From NCBI GenBank assembly GCA_963966185.1, contig CAWZYM010000145.1, positions 102,001 to 166,000 of the forward strand: 64,000 nucleotides of DNA, written 5' to 3'. This stretch comes from Rhabditoides inermis (lineage: Eukaryota; Nematoda; Chromadorea; Rhabditida; Rhabditidae). The notes beneath the pieces are model-generated. The model worked only from the letters and a program-made list of their open reading frames with translations. It made no database searches and was not told the DNA's origin. Position numbers and translations under genes: made by a program. This document shows positions 45,524 through 56,739 of the stretch, one piece after another. Position 1 is the stretch's first letter. Every line of letters begins with the position of its first letter.

Positions 45524-45949
45524 TATATTTGTTTTACATAACAAAAATAAACAAATTCATTTGGTTTTGATTTGAGAGTACATGTTCCTACAGACGAATA
45601 TTTTTCTGTTAGAAAAAATAGTTTTTGGTCCCGCAACGCAAACATTTCAATATTTCTCTGACTACCCCATTACTGTGGCTATCCCAAAGACGAATTTCCT
45701 ATATTTTTATAAACCTTTTGCCTAAAATGTGTTTGTATGATGGCTTTCGTTGTGTTTTATGTTGTGTAAAAATCAGTATTTATGTTAATTATAGTAGTTC
45801 TGACTTGTAAATGATGTTATACATTGGTGATCATGAAGTATAATTTCTTTTGTGTTTTCTATTACTATGCATTGCGTTGTTGCTTGTGTTTTTATATTCG
45901 TTTTGTGTAGTTGTGTTTGTGATTTTTTTAATGTTCGTTGTTGTAGAAC
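45524..45949. promoter_or_regulatory. Upstream region / outron of ribosomal protein L10
   Basis: T-rich gap (about 427 bp). It ends in 'ttgtag' (45941-45946) four bases before the L10 ATG, a typical trans-splice acceptor. AATAAA-like 'aaaaataaac' near 45543 would serve the channel transcript. Confidence 0.55.
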
Positions 45950-46651
45950 ATGGGTCGCCGTCCGGCCAGGTGCTACCGCTACATTAAGAACAAGCCGTAC
46001 CCCAAGTCGCGCTTCTGCCGTGGAGTGCCCGACGCCAAGATCAGGATCTACGATCTTGGAAAGAAAAAGGCCAGCGTCGATGAGTTCCCCGCTTGCGTCC
46101 ACCTGATGTCCAACGAGCGTGAGAACCTCTCCTCTGAGGCTCTTGAGGCTGCCCGTATCTGCGCCAACAAGTACATGGTGAAGAACTGCGGTAAGGACGG
46201 ATTCCACCTTCGTGTCCGCAAGCACCCCTTCCACGTCAACCGCATCAACAAGATGCTTTCGTGCGCTGGTGCTGATCGTCTTCAGACCGGAATGCGTGGA
46301 GCTTACGGAAAGCCCCAGGGACTTGTCGCCCGCGTTGCCATCGGAGACTTCATCTTCTCCTGCCGCGTTAAGGACCAGGTAATTTCACATTACTTTTTGT
46401 TCTATAACATTCTTATGGATAATTTAACTTTGTAGAACGTGCACCACGCGATCGAGTCCTTCCGCCGTTCCAAGTTCAAGTTCCCCGGACGTCAGTTCAT
46501 CGTTGTCTCCAAGAAGTGGGGATTCACCCGCTACAACCGCGAGGACTACGAGCGCATGCGTGCTGAGGGACGCCTTCAGTACGACGGAGTCAACGTCAAG
46601 CTTGTCCGCGAGCACGGCCCCCTCTCCAAGTGGGTCAACAACCCCATCTAA
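45950..46651 (+). CDS. rpl-10: 60S ribosomal protein L10 (uL16)
   Basis: Exons 45950-46378 and 46436-46651, 214 residues, the standard length. The start [20 protein letters not shown], the KFCRGVPD-like [37 protein letters not shown] and [19 protein letters not shown] are family signatures. It is the late-joining large-subunit protein near the peptidyl-transferase centre. Codon use is strongly biased toward C/G-ending codons, as in highly expressed genes. A 3' splice site four bases before ATG supports the start. Confidence 0.99.
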
Positions 46652-47183
46652 ATTGTTATTGTTGGCGCGATAAACCTCGTTGATATTCTATTGCATGTTT
46701 ATATAAATTATTTATTTCATGAATTATATCATCAGTTAGGTTTAGTGTGTGTCTGTAGTTTTCTGTGTTACAGTAATATCCATCATGTATCTTGTCAGAT
46801 CCCAAAACCAATGAGATGGACGAAAATGTGACTTCCGCAAAATTGGTTCAGTCACAAAACGTTGCTGAAAATCTGGAATGATTTGTTTGATCTCATCCCA
46901 CACCACAATCATGCTTTATTATTGAAGTGCCTGGAAAATGATGATGGAGGGAGGGGTTGCAATAAGAGTACTAGATGTAGTTCTATGTAACGAACAATAC
47001 GCGAGAAGATCCCAGAGAAGGGTCTTCTCGCCCGCATTGTCTTAGGACTTCATCTACGATCGCATTTCTTTGAGCAGGTTAAAATTTCTAATTTACTCGG
47101 CTAGCAACTTTTGTGTGTCAAATAAAATCGACAAGAAATATGTTTAATCATTTTTATTGAACACTCTTGAATAGTATTGGTTT
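46652..47183. other. 3' flank of L10 and intergenic DNA
   Basis: Contains a strong hairpin at 47001-47031 (listed separately) and AT-rich sequence. 'aataaa' at about 47119 lies between L10 and the convergent F-box-like gene. No other exon. Confidence 0.45.
47001..47031. other. Hairpin
   Basis: 'gcgagaagatccc' pairs with 'gggtcttctcgc' (12 bp, one bulged T) around a six-base loop. It lies in the gap between two convergent genes, with no T run after it. Confidence 0.65.
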
Positions 47184-47977
47184 TTAGAATTTCTCCAGCG
47201 CGAATCTCCAAAACTGATTGTTTTTGCTTGTCTCGTGAACTGAAGCCGACCGTCGGGAGCCATCGGGACATTCTATCGTGGAGGCAACTTACAAGGGTAT
47301 TGGATGTAATGAGCTGCTATGCGAACTCACATTTCCGTATTTGTTCCTTCCACGTGTGGATGGAATGCCGGACATGATTATGTCGAGAACCTGAATTGGT
47401 GATGATTGGGAGAGAGATAGAAGGGTGTATACGATATACCTCTCCAGCGTTGTTTGCGGTATGAGTCGATTGGAACGACAATTCTACCTTGGACGATATC
47501 TCTCCCGATTGAAGACGCTGCAATGCGTCAATGAGTACGGTATAACCATTATGCTACGTTACCTTAATGAATCGATTGATTCCTGCGGGAGTGAAGCGAG
47601 TTCTGATAGTGTGTGATGAAATGTCGAGACGCGTTCCGCAAAACTGGTTCAACCACGAATCATCAATGGAAAGCGAGACATTGGCCTGGAACGTATCGCT
47701 GGTTTCCATTCCACTCACTGTCAGCTTACCTTTTCTGAATCACCGAATAGAGTAAGATCGAATTTCTGGAGACGAGAGATGTCAATGGAAGCGAAAAGTG
47801 AGTCTAAACAAGTAATTTCTCTACCTCTCTCTCTCGATCGTACCGGTGGGAATGACATGTAGCTGCATGTGCGGCCACATGTTACGACGATGACCCAACA
47901 TTAGCGTCAGAAAGGCGGGAGTGCATAGAGAGAGTAGACACGGTAGCTGGTCTGATACATACGGTTCAATACACGTA

Positions 47978-48570
47978 TAGGGTATCCCCCCGGTTCACGG
48001 TACGGCAGCCATCTCGCTGCATACTTTCTAGACATCATTTTATCGCATCTAATCGCGCTATCGGCCCGCGCAAGACCATTCGAACGCGCGAATCGCGCGC
48101 TTTGCGGTCTGAATTTAGGGAAATGAAGGTGATTTGCAATTCTAATGAAGCATAGTTTTTCACCCTCCAGAGCTAATAACTCTTTCCGGAGTTGATGAAT
48201 TTTTCCAATTTTTGGATATGTGGTGTGAATCCACAGTTCCAATAGAAGTCTAGATTTCGATTTTTGAATTTTGATCTAGTTTTCTTGTTATCAATCGATA
48301 ACCACGTTTTTGAGGCTATTCAATAGGTGAAATCTAGAAAACTTAATAACTCACTTCAAACCCATGCTACAGAACCCAGTTTGAGGGAGAAGGTTCTTTG
48401 ATAGCGTCTGCACAGAACTCTAGTTTCCGATTTTTCGATTTCTTTCATTTTTGCCGTGTTTTCGGTGTAAAACCTCGAAATTTCTCCAATTTGCATAAAA
48501 AGCTCGTCACTTCGCCCATGTCTGGCCGACCGCCGATAATTCGCGTACCGTGAAAATGGGGGATACCCTA
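47978..48570. mobile_element. Tc1/mariner-like MITE
   Basis: Terminal inverted repeats 'tagggtatcccc...ggttcacggtacg' and 'cgtaccgtgaaaatgggggataccc', flanked by TA on both sides (47976-47977 and 48571-48572). 593 bp, no coding capacity. Terminal TAGGG with TA duplication suits a Tc1/mariner-mobilised MITE. It lies within the disrupted F-box gene. Confidence 0.8.
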
Positions 48571-48572
48571 TA

Positions 48573-48665
48573 GTGAATATCAAATCAAATCAAATCAAAT
48601 CAAAGGTTTATCCAGGATCGCGTTTCATGAACATAAAGTACAAAGTACACATGCATGAGAGGTCT
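48573..48665 (-). mobile_element. Retroelement 3' tail fragment with (TTTGA)n
   Basis: Plus-strand '(caaat)n' at 48577-48604 followed by 'ggtttatccaggatcgcg'. The same kind of tail ends the RTE element at 59995. A short 3' scrap only. Confidence 0.55.
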
Positions 48666-49717
48666 TAGTATAAGCGCTGGGAATATCGTACTCACCCAAT
48701 GCTTGCTTTTCGTTGTATACAAAGTGCAGGTGCTCACAGTGGACGATGAAGGGCGCGATTGCGTGTATCTCCTCAGGCATCACTTGGTACTGCAATCAAC
48801 GTTTTAGTTGGGTAGATGATTTCTATGTTTTTTTGTTTGTCAGTATAAACGAACAGTTGTTTGTGTAATACCATTTGCACGCTGACGAGTCGGGTGGTGG
48901 CGCAAATGTCTTGCAGATGAGTGGACAGACCGTCGGCGATGGAAGAGTGGCGCGAGTAATGGCTCCTCTTCCCTTTCGTCACACGCGCCCTCTTCGCATT
49001 TATCATGCTCGTCCTGGTAAATACTTCCTTTAAATAAATTTGTCTCCATGTTGATTGACAATATCCCTGTGAAGGCGACTGACTCGGCGAAACGAGAGGA
49101 GATCGAGACGGGATGCGATCTCCACCCACAGCTCTGCGGGTAGAGGGGAGGGCCTGATACAGACATATTATCTGACAAGAACGAACTATGCTTACCGCAT
49201 CATCACGAATGGGCTTGGTTCGCTTGGTTAGCTTGGCGAGTGGGAGGGTGGTCGGATCGCGCGGCGCAGCTCGCTTCATAGAACGAGTCTCGATCGGCAT
49301 TCTAGAATATACGTGAATGAAAATGAATATACGTAAATGGAAATGACAGTAAAAAAAATGCGTAATGCCGTAACGATGTGCTCGATTGTTATACCACTCC
49401 CTCTTCCCTCTTCATATAAGAAATGCCAACGGCAGCCAGTTGTCGCTGTCTACAATTTTCTATATAATTGAAGCCGATGATGAGAGACGTGATGGTATTG
49501 ATCGTTCGTATTCGATCTAGTCGCTTGTTTTCGCCGGCGTGGAGCACGATCGGTCTTTTCGGAAGAGACTCCGAAACTAATGGGTTCGATGAGAATAGCA
49601 ATAGGGAAACTCAGACGTGATTCACTAGCAACATAAAGAACGACAAAATATAAGCAGAGAACAAACATGTGAAGAAGTATATTTATTGAAAGGATTGCCA
49701 TCATTTCACGTGCCACC

Positions 49718-51569
49718 ATGCCTCGGGTCGGTCTGCTCTCGGTTCTAGGAATACTCGCAGGTTGCACTGCCATTTTGAACGTCGGAGTCGGAGAGTCCCA
49801 TTTTCAGTCATACATCTCGCAACATCAATCAAACTGTCGGATATCTACGATGCAGCAAAGTGCGGCGTTTCGGAGGTCATTCGATCGCGTAACATGGACT
49901 CAGTGCGGTACAAGGTACAGTAACCATATAGCCCAAGGCTCATCACCGTATACCTGATCGATGCAAGGATACTCTCTGGTTAATCTTACAGTTGTCTAGA
50001 TCATGGGTGGGGAAGCGGCCGACGCGGGAGATTTCCCATGGGCAGTGGAACTGGAGCTATCGACGAGAGGCGGCCGAATGGGTACGGTAGATTGAATATT
50101 GAAATCATCGTGAGCATGAGTACGGTAGAGTGGAAAGGAGTTACAATATAATGATATGCAATAATCGGAAAGGCTACCCTATAGTACACAATGTTGGTTT
50201 AGACAGAATACACGTGATCAAAATGAGCACTGGTCAAAATACTCATTGATAAGATAGAGCTAGGCAAAGTGTAGACGAAATGTTCGTCTCCCATTATGTA
50301 CGAATGTACGAGTTATTATTCACACAAATGATGTAAATTCGAGTAGTAATTGCTACTTAATTTGTATAGCAAATGAACACAACATACACATCATCTCCTC
50401 GCATCAGAACCTAACGTGTATGTCAGTGTACGTCCCTCCCTGAAAAGCTACGGTATTAAAGGATTTATCCGGACAATGTAATCTTGCCTGATCTTCATGT
50501 TGGAGTCGCTTTTGTTCTCGTTAGTGAAACCTTCTTTTGAAAATGTATAAACTTGGAAAAATTGTTTGTATTTTAACAATTTTTCTGCGCAAACAGAAGT
50601 TTAAAACTCGTCTTCATTGAAGAGAACGAAAGCGACCCCATCCTGAAGATCAGGGAATAATACATTGTCCAGATACATCCTTTAAAACACCTCCAGTGGG
50701 ATTATGTGGTGGCACTCTCGTCTCGAAAAGACACGTAATCACGGCTGCACACTGCTTCAAGGTGAACGACGAAGGGTTAGTGTAGAGGGAGGGAGGGAGC
50801 GAGACGAGAGATGAATCGAAGCGAGTGTAGACCTATGAGAAAGGTTGACGTGGACTCGTACATTCGACGCATGACCGTCCGATTCGGAGGTTCGTCTATT
50901 GTGTTATTGCAAATTGTGTCACCGTAATCCGAGAATCTTCAGGTATCTGTCTTCAGAAAGCACCCGGTGTCTGTTCAAATAGAAGTAATGTTTTGCAGAG
51001 AGCGGGAGTGAGAAGGTACATTACAAATGCTAATGATACAACTCATTTTAAGCGTTCACCTCGCCAACTTTTTTGGAGACTCCATACATGGGAACGATGT
51101 CGCAATCATCGAGGTAAGACAAAATTACTTTATTCATTCAGTTAAGTTACAGCTCGTTGATGACGTCATAACAACACATGTCTGTCTACCACTGCTGTAC
51201 AATATGGACAAAGTAGATGTGAGTGACGATTTCTAGCTGTTCAATCAACTCCTCATCCAGGTTCTTCGCAACGCTCGTCTCACTGCGTATGGATTCGGAT
51301 CGAACCGTGAGTCTGCTACTGTACTACTGTACAGGCTAATCGTGGCGAGACCCACTGCAGCCATCACCAAAGTCACCCTCAGCAATCGACTGCAGAAACT
51401 CGTATACGGAAACGCCATCGACAGGCAAGAGTGCGGACTCGTGGTATCGATTGATTATCGATTGATCAGAGATTTATCGATTGTTTCAGAAACATGAGAA
51501 TGTCGCTGTGACAGACTATTTGTGCGTATGGGAGGGAAAGAGGCAGAATGTGTGCAGTGTAAGGAAAAG

Positions 51570-51611
<42 letters not shown>

Positions 51612-52107
51612 GGAGAGAGGGAGAGAGGGAGAGAGGGAGAGAGGGAGAGAGGGAGAGAGGGAGAGAGGGAGAGAGGGAGAGAGGGAGAAAGGGAGAGAGG
51701 GAGAGAGGGAGAGAGGGAGAGAGGGAGAGAGGGAGAGAGAGAGAGAGGGAGAGAGGGAGAGAGGGAGAGAGGGAGAGAGGGAGAGAGGGAGAGAGGGAGA
51801 GAGGGAGAAAGGGAGAGAGGGAGAGAGGGAGAGAGGGAGAGAGGGAGAGAGGGAGAGAGGGAGAGAGGGAGAGAGGGAGAGAGGGAGAGAGGGAGAGAGG
51901 GAGAGAGGGAGAGAGGGAGAGAGGGGGGGGGGGAGAGAGGGAGAGTCTTTTGCAGGGAGACTCTGGCAGTGGTCTGGTCGCATACGATGGAACTCGCGCG
52001 ATTCTGGTTGGAGTAGTGTCGAAGGGAGTTGGTTGTGAGGACATGTTGGAGAAGGGACATGCACAGAATATACAGGTGAGAGGGAGGGAGAAAGGGGGAA
52101 GGAGGGA

Positions 52108-52161
<54 letters not shown>

Positions 52162-52278
52162 GAGAGAGAGGCTGACCGAAAGAGGGAAACTCCTTTTCAG
52201 ATCTTCACTGACATCCGCTACCACAATGGCTTCATCTCCACAGTCATGGGAATCTACGAACACTACTTTGAATTTTGA
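49718..52278 (+). CDS. Trypsin-like serine protease (S1)
   Basis: Exons 49718-49914 (or to 49888), 50001-50081, 50697-50775, 50831-50889, 50944-51015, 51053-51113, 51153-51218, 51261-51443, 51490-51558, 51956-52075, 52201-52278. Catalytic triad is present: VITAAHC (His), NDVAIIEL (Asp), [10 protein letters not shown] (Ser). [16 protein letters not shown] is the start of the mature chain after an activation cleavage at Arg. Signal peptide [24 protein letters not shown] replaces the usual GDSGGP. The donor at 49915 (after TQCGTR) leaves exon 2 one base out of frame; the donor at 49889 (…SFDR) gives a clean frame but loses the usual pro-region cysteine. Secreted protease, substrate unknown. AATAAA at 52341. 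Confidence 0.82.
50457..50690. mobile_element. Foldback MITE in protease intron 2
   Basis: 'aaaggatttatccggacaat' at 50457 pairs with 'attgtccagatacatccttt' at 50664-50683, and homology runs inward about 75 bp ('ggagtcgcttttgttctc' / 'gagaacgaaagcgacccc') to an AT-rich loop. About 230 bp, no coding capacity. Unlike the other foldback family in sequence. Confidence 0.75.
51573..51950. repeat. (GAGAGG)n minisatellite in protease intron 9
   Basis: About 370 bp, almost entirely 'gggagaga' 8-mer units with a few GA and poly-G interruptions, occupying nearly the whole intron 51559-51955. Frames of up to 283 codons across it are pure Ser-Leu-Pro or Arg-Glu-Gly artefacts. Confidence 0.95.
52090..52175. 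repeat. (GA)n microsatellite in protease intron 10
   Basis: GA-rich tract between the two last protease exons; no coding value. Confidence 0.9.
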
Positions 52279-52657
52279 TTCATTTTTTTTTTGAATTGAC
52301 GAGAACATCGTTACCATGAATGAGATTTATTTGAGCCTGGAATAAACTATCGTCTGATTATGTTGTTTATTTTCTTCTCGGACAGTCATAATGTAGCCGA
52401 AAGGCACATATAGAAGCATCGTACATCAAAAACGACACCGACATAAAAGCAAATACGATTATTACCCGTTTGATCTCATCACATTGCCTCTGGCAAGGAT
52501 CAGACTAGCACTCACTATATTTATAAAGGGTGATCAGATGGAGTAATGGAACAGAGAGAAGCACGATCATTTTTGAACTGTTTTTATTAAATTGTGTGAT
52601 ATGTGATTTTCCATAATTTCATCTCATTCTTACAGTTTGACGCTCGTGTTCTCAACC

Positions 52658-55051
52658 ATGAAGCGTTCTGCTTCAATTGACGAAAATGCGATGTCGGAGG
52701 GATCTGCGGTCAAGAGAGCGAAGGCTGAAGACAATACGGTGAGTGCTCGTCATAGTCTTTCATCATCTGGATCCCTTCAGCCTGTCCCTTCTCTGCCGAC
52801 TGAGCTGTGGGTGGAGATCGTTTTCCGTCTCCCTCCCCTCGATCTTCTCTCCTTACGCCGAGTCAGCCGCCTACACAGCCAGATCGTCACCAACTACTCA
52901 GACAAACTCAATAAGATGGATGTCCAAGTCACGATTAGTAGAAATAAGGTGGGATAGAAAGATTGGTTTGATTGATTTGATCTTTTCAGGAGGGCCAGCT
53001 GTCAGTAAACACATTTTCTAAGGAACTCTATAAAAACAAGCGGAAACACGATCGGTGAGTGGGTTCGTATTATAACTGATGATCACTACTAGAACTTCAG
53101 AGACATTTCTCTGTCTGGATCCGAATCTCTCGCATCACTTCTCTTCAGTATATGCGATGTCGCGAAACCTACAAAATGCACACTGGTTAGCAAAATTATC
53201 GAATCATATAATAGTACAACTCTCGTTTTCAGTACCACCCGTTTGCAAGTGATGTGGAAGTGTTCGCTGCTTCTCCGCGCCTCGCAAACCGCCAGTCCTT
53301 TTCGATCACAACAAACGATCAGGACGTGATGGGTGGGCATCGGACCTTAATTAATACCAAATATCATGTTTGGTGTTTCAGATCTCCTTCCCGCTCTTCT
53401 CTCGACACAAACTCTGGCGGCGGTCAGTGTGCACCTCGGTCCAGGCTCGCCAGATGCGATCGACTGCCAGGGACCACACGAAGCCATTCCTACTGGTAGG
53501 CAGGGGAGTAGAACTAATATGTATAACATGTTTGCAGACGATCTCTTCCCGTCCATCGATCCTTCGCAGCTTGCTTACTTTTTTGGGCGTTCATCACTCT
53601 CTCTACTCCAGGCTCTCGATACGATCATGTCCGGCATTGATTCCGAAGATGCGCACTCGGGCGTTCGAGGAGCTCGAGAGGTGATCTTTTCTCCTGCTAG
53701 TCACGCTAAGGGCCCTTTTAAACTCCGCCGCCGCCGCACCGCTCGCCGCTCGCCGCCGAGACGAGTATTCTCACCGTGCACGCCGCTGGGGCACAGCCCG
53801 CCGCCGGGGCATTTTAGTACCGCCGCTGGGGCGAGTTGTACCGCCGCTGGGGCACGATGCGCAATTCGCGTGAACATATATTTGTTTTCGTTTCGAAACA
53901 GCTGTTAGATGATGTAGAGATGGGGAAGCGATGAGTGAGAGGATGTTTGAGATGCGACTGGATAGTTGAATGGAATGAATGGATAGTTGAACGCAAAGTA
54001 TGACTCGAATGTTCGAAAACGATCGGGGCATTGCGGGATGTGGCAATCTGTTATGTATTGTTTCCGTACTCGGCGCTTTTTCCCGAAGTACACATTCACA
54101 AGGAAAAGAAGCACCCGAGCGAGCAACCGGCGTCTCTCCGGAGAGAGGACCCGCATACTGAAACGATACAGGTGTATAAAACGAACGATAGAAAATGCAA
54201 ACAATACAAGTTCAAATAAAAGTTCAAACACAATTCCAACTGCTCGGACATTGGGTCAGCGGTGGCGGCGAAAATACTCTCAAGTATTATTGCCGCTGAA
54301 GATCGCTAGCGGTGAGCGGTCGCCGCAAGCGGTCGGCGGCGAGCGGTCAGCGGTCAGCGGTCAGCCGTGTTCGAGTATAAATGGGTGCGCGAGCGGCCAG
54401 CGGTGAGCGGCCGGCGGTGTCAATCGATATTTGTATCTTTTGCACTACGCCGCTAGCGGCGGCGGCGGAGTATAAAAGGGCCCTAATACAGAAACACGGG
54501 TCGGCCCGCTCATCGCCGCGCTCCTATATCGCTTGTCACAGTCGCGCGCCGCGCCGCGTGAGAATCTTCAAAGGCGGCATGCACTGACTTTGCACTTTGC
54601 AATGGCGGCCGCGCTGCGCGAGCTCATGCGACGCGTGCCACTCGCTGTGACAGCGGCGAGCGATCAGCGGGCCGAGCCGTGAGAAAGTGTTGCGAGACGA
54701 ACATGTTACACAACACAGTAATAACACGTAGTGATTTAAGTAATCTCGATTTTACAGGCGGTGTACGGCGGAGAGTGCGAGTGGCTACTACTATACCATC
54801 TTCGTCAATCGAAAGCGGGGAGGAGAGGAGGGAGAGATGTGAGTGGATGGGGAATGCTGGTGAATCTCTCAGCCTCTGTCAGTTCCGGATAGCCACGCTT
54901 AGATGGCGGTTGTTCTTATAACGTGAAAAAATTTCGATGTGAACCACGAGACGTTTTTATAACAATTTTGTTTCAGGATCTTGGAGATGACTTCTGCGTG
55001 TTATATCGAACCATGATCGCTGAAATTGATGAATGTGAATTTTATGAATGA
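52658..55051 (+). CDS. F-box protein
   Basis: Nine exons (52658-52738, 52781-52948, 52990-53054, 53101-53185, 53233-53332, 53382-53495, 53538-53680, 54758-54838, 54977-55051) give 303 residues in one frame. The F-box PSLPTELWVEIVFRLPPLDL LSLRR (residues about 30-55) binds Skp1, and the rest (SGSESLASLLFSICD, DLLPALLSTQTLAAVSVHL, LSLLQALDTIMSGID) would be a substrate-binding region, so an SCF ubiquitin-ligase receptor is likely. Nematode F-box families are large and fast evolving. 'ttacag' 22 bases before ATG may be a trans-splice acceptor. Intron 7 (53681-54757) contains a Harbinger-like MITE and a second foldback. A paralogue lies on the minus strand at 47184-49300. Confidence 0.78.
53710..54483. 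mobile_element. Harbinger-like MITE
   Basis: Ends 'gggcccttttaaactccgcc' and 'ggcggagtataaaagggccc' are inverted repeats continuing into GCCGCCGC, flanked by TAA on both sides (53707-53709 and 54484-54486). 774 bp without coding capacity, with subterminal CCGCCGCTGGGGC and AGCGGTCAGCGG arrays. A 3 bp TAA duplication and GGG-starting ends are PIF/Harbinger traits. Confidence 0.8.
54494..54684. mobile_element. Second foldback next to the Harbinger-like MITE
   Basis: 'gggtcggcccgctcatcgcc' pairs with 'cggcgagcgatcagcgggcc' ... 'gagccg' at 54650-54680. About 190 bp and GC-rich. It starts about 10 bp after the MITE's target duplication. Confidence 0.6.
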
Positions 55052-55637
55052 AATGTCCATGTATTCTGTGACGAATAATTTCTTCTTCTTGTTGTTATTT
55101 ATAATAGATAAACAATTTATAATTTTTCTGTATAGATAAGATCCAAGGTCCAAGGGATTGGTGCTGTTATGCTAGTTAGTGACAATCCATCTATAACACA
55201 CACTGTTTGGCGTGCAAAACACCAACTATTATCATTCCACCACCAACTACTCTTCAATGGCAAGTCGCCCCAATTTATTTTATATATTTTTTTAATCAGT
55301 GGGCACTACTTTGCGTTTTCCCTTGTTGGCAGCGGGCAGGCGTTGATATCCGAAGATAATAAACGCGCCCCGTCTATTATCGCTCTCGCTGTCTGGCGCG
55401 CGCTCTCCTTGCCGCGTTATCTTTCGTAGGTGACACAAACCCGGCGCGAATTTGGCGACGCCGCCAGTTAGAAGTGAGGCCGCGACGACGTGCGCTGGTT
55501 TTTAACCCAGTATCTCAAGGTACGCCTAGAGTTCTGACCTGAGTCCGCTCAGTGTCATGCACTGGTACTTTTTGGACAGCGCTCGACCGGGGTATCCGGG
55601 AGTGCAATTAATACGAAAAATTCAGTGATGCAGCTTG
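55052..55637. other. Intergenic with a dispersed-repeat scrap
   Basis: Near 55437 'acaaacccggcgcgaatt' matches the inner end of the dispersed repeat (34320 and 21080). No gene. Confidence 0.45.
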
Positions 55638-56198
55638 AAGGTAGTGTACCCTCTGAATCTGGGTGTATGCGTAGATATAACATGTCATTGTTTACGATTC
55701 AATGAGTATATTATGATAATGCAAATATACTTTCTGAAACAAATTAGTTTTAAAAAATCATTTGAAAATTGGAGTGAGAAATCGTAGAATCTAATAACTT
55801 TTAATCCGCTCGGGGGTATGTGCACAACTTGCACGAAGTTACACAATTTGACCACACTTTTGGCTGTTTCATTAAAGACAATTTATTTCCGTGTTTATAT
55901 TGTTTCTTATGTCATTCTTATTTTGGATAACATTTTTAATATGTGTTTCTTTTACGATTTAGGCGGAAACAGCTGATAGAAAAATGATCTGCTAAGCACA
56001 GTAAGTTCTGTTAAAATCGTAACTCATATCGTTGCGTAAATATGCGTATCATGTTGGATTTAAATAAATTTTTGATAAATTTTAATTTCATTATTTTTCA
56101 TCACAAACAACCACAAACGGCATAAAAACATTTCTAAAAGGCATTGATAACACATTCGTGATAATTTTTAATATGGGATTCAGAGGGTACACTACCTT
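55638..56198. mobile_element. MITE with AAGGTAGTGTACCCTCTGAATC ends
   Basis: 'aaggtagtgtaccctctgaa' at 55638 and its exact reverse complement at 56179-56198 bound 561 bp of AT-rich non-coding DNA. Target duplication not clear. Superfamily uncertain. Confidence 0.75.
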
Positions 56199-56284
56199 TA
56201 AGCGTTCATACCTCACTCACCCACTGTTTCCGCGAATGTTTCCACAAATCGGATATAAAATTTATAGGTACTTATCGCTTGTGT

Positions 56285-56735
56285 TTTCACTCCATCCCTG
56301 ATGAAGGCCAAGTGCCGAAACGTTGGATGAAATGTGACATTTTCCGTGGTTGTAGGCTGTGATATTAAATCTAATTTGAGTTTCGGTCATCGACAAGAAT
56401 CCTTCCCGAGTAACTAGTGAGGCGGCGGGCAGTACCCTCATGTGGAAGCAGCTATGGCGCGAGGAGATACTACATAGTTGGCATGGAAGCAAAGGAAACC
56501 CCGGAGCTCTACACGTCAAGAATGGTACTCTAATGGTCCAGGATTGATTATCGATCAAGTATTTCCCGCCACTAACCCTTGTCAGCCTCCCTGTCTTCCC
56601 CGGCGTTAGCCTTTGTATCTAGTATCTTAGGCACTACTGTATGCTTCATATCATTATTATTGTGTAATCATATTCAGATATAACGATTCCGGATAAACAA
56701 TTGATTGATTGATTGATTGAATATTTCATACACCA
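56285..56735 (+). mobile_element. Retroelement remnant with hammerhead-like core
   Basis: 'ctgatga' (56298-56304), a short GGC/GCC stem and 'gaaac' (56317-56321) match the conserved core of hammerhead ribozymes. The segment ends 'ggataaacaattgattgatt' with (ATTG)n at 56699-56724, a retroelement-like tail. Penelope-like elements are known to carry hammerheads. Stems I and III could not be confirmed and no protein is recognised. Confidence 0.4.
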
Positions 56736-56739
56736 CGCA

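Larger units (their letters stand above)
47184..49300 (-). pseudogene. F-box protein gene, disrupted
   Basis: Minus-strand parts: 49300-49196 (MPIETRSMKRAAPRDP), 49153-48872, 48789-48696, 47765-47730, 47698-47563, 47517-47440, 47390-47331, 47287-47184 (stop TAA). The F-box core LPAELWVEIASRLDLLSFRR is readable only one base out of frame from exon 1 and then meets TAA. Later parts (GLSTHLQDICATTRL, PGINRF-like AGINRFIK, VLDIIMSGIPS, and FALEKF at the end) match the layout of the intact F-box gene at 52658-55051 (SRLHSQI, LDTIMSGID). A Tc1-like MITE sits in the 47766-48695 gap, where phases also fail to match. Likely a decayed paralogue of an SCF substrate receptor. Confidence 0.6.

Noticed and set aside
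51455..52317. Frames up to 283 codons on both strands
   Set aside because: Artefacts of the GAGAGG minisatellite in a protease intron.
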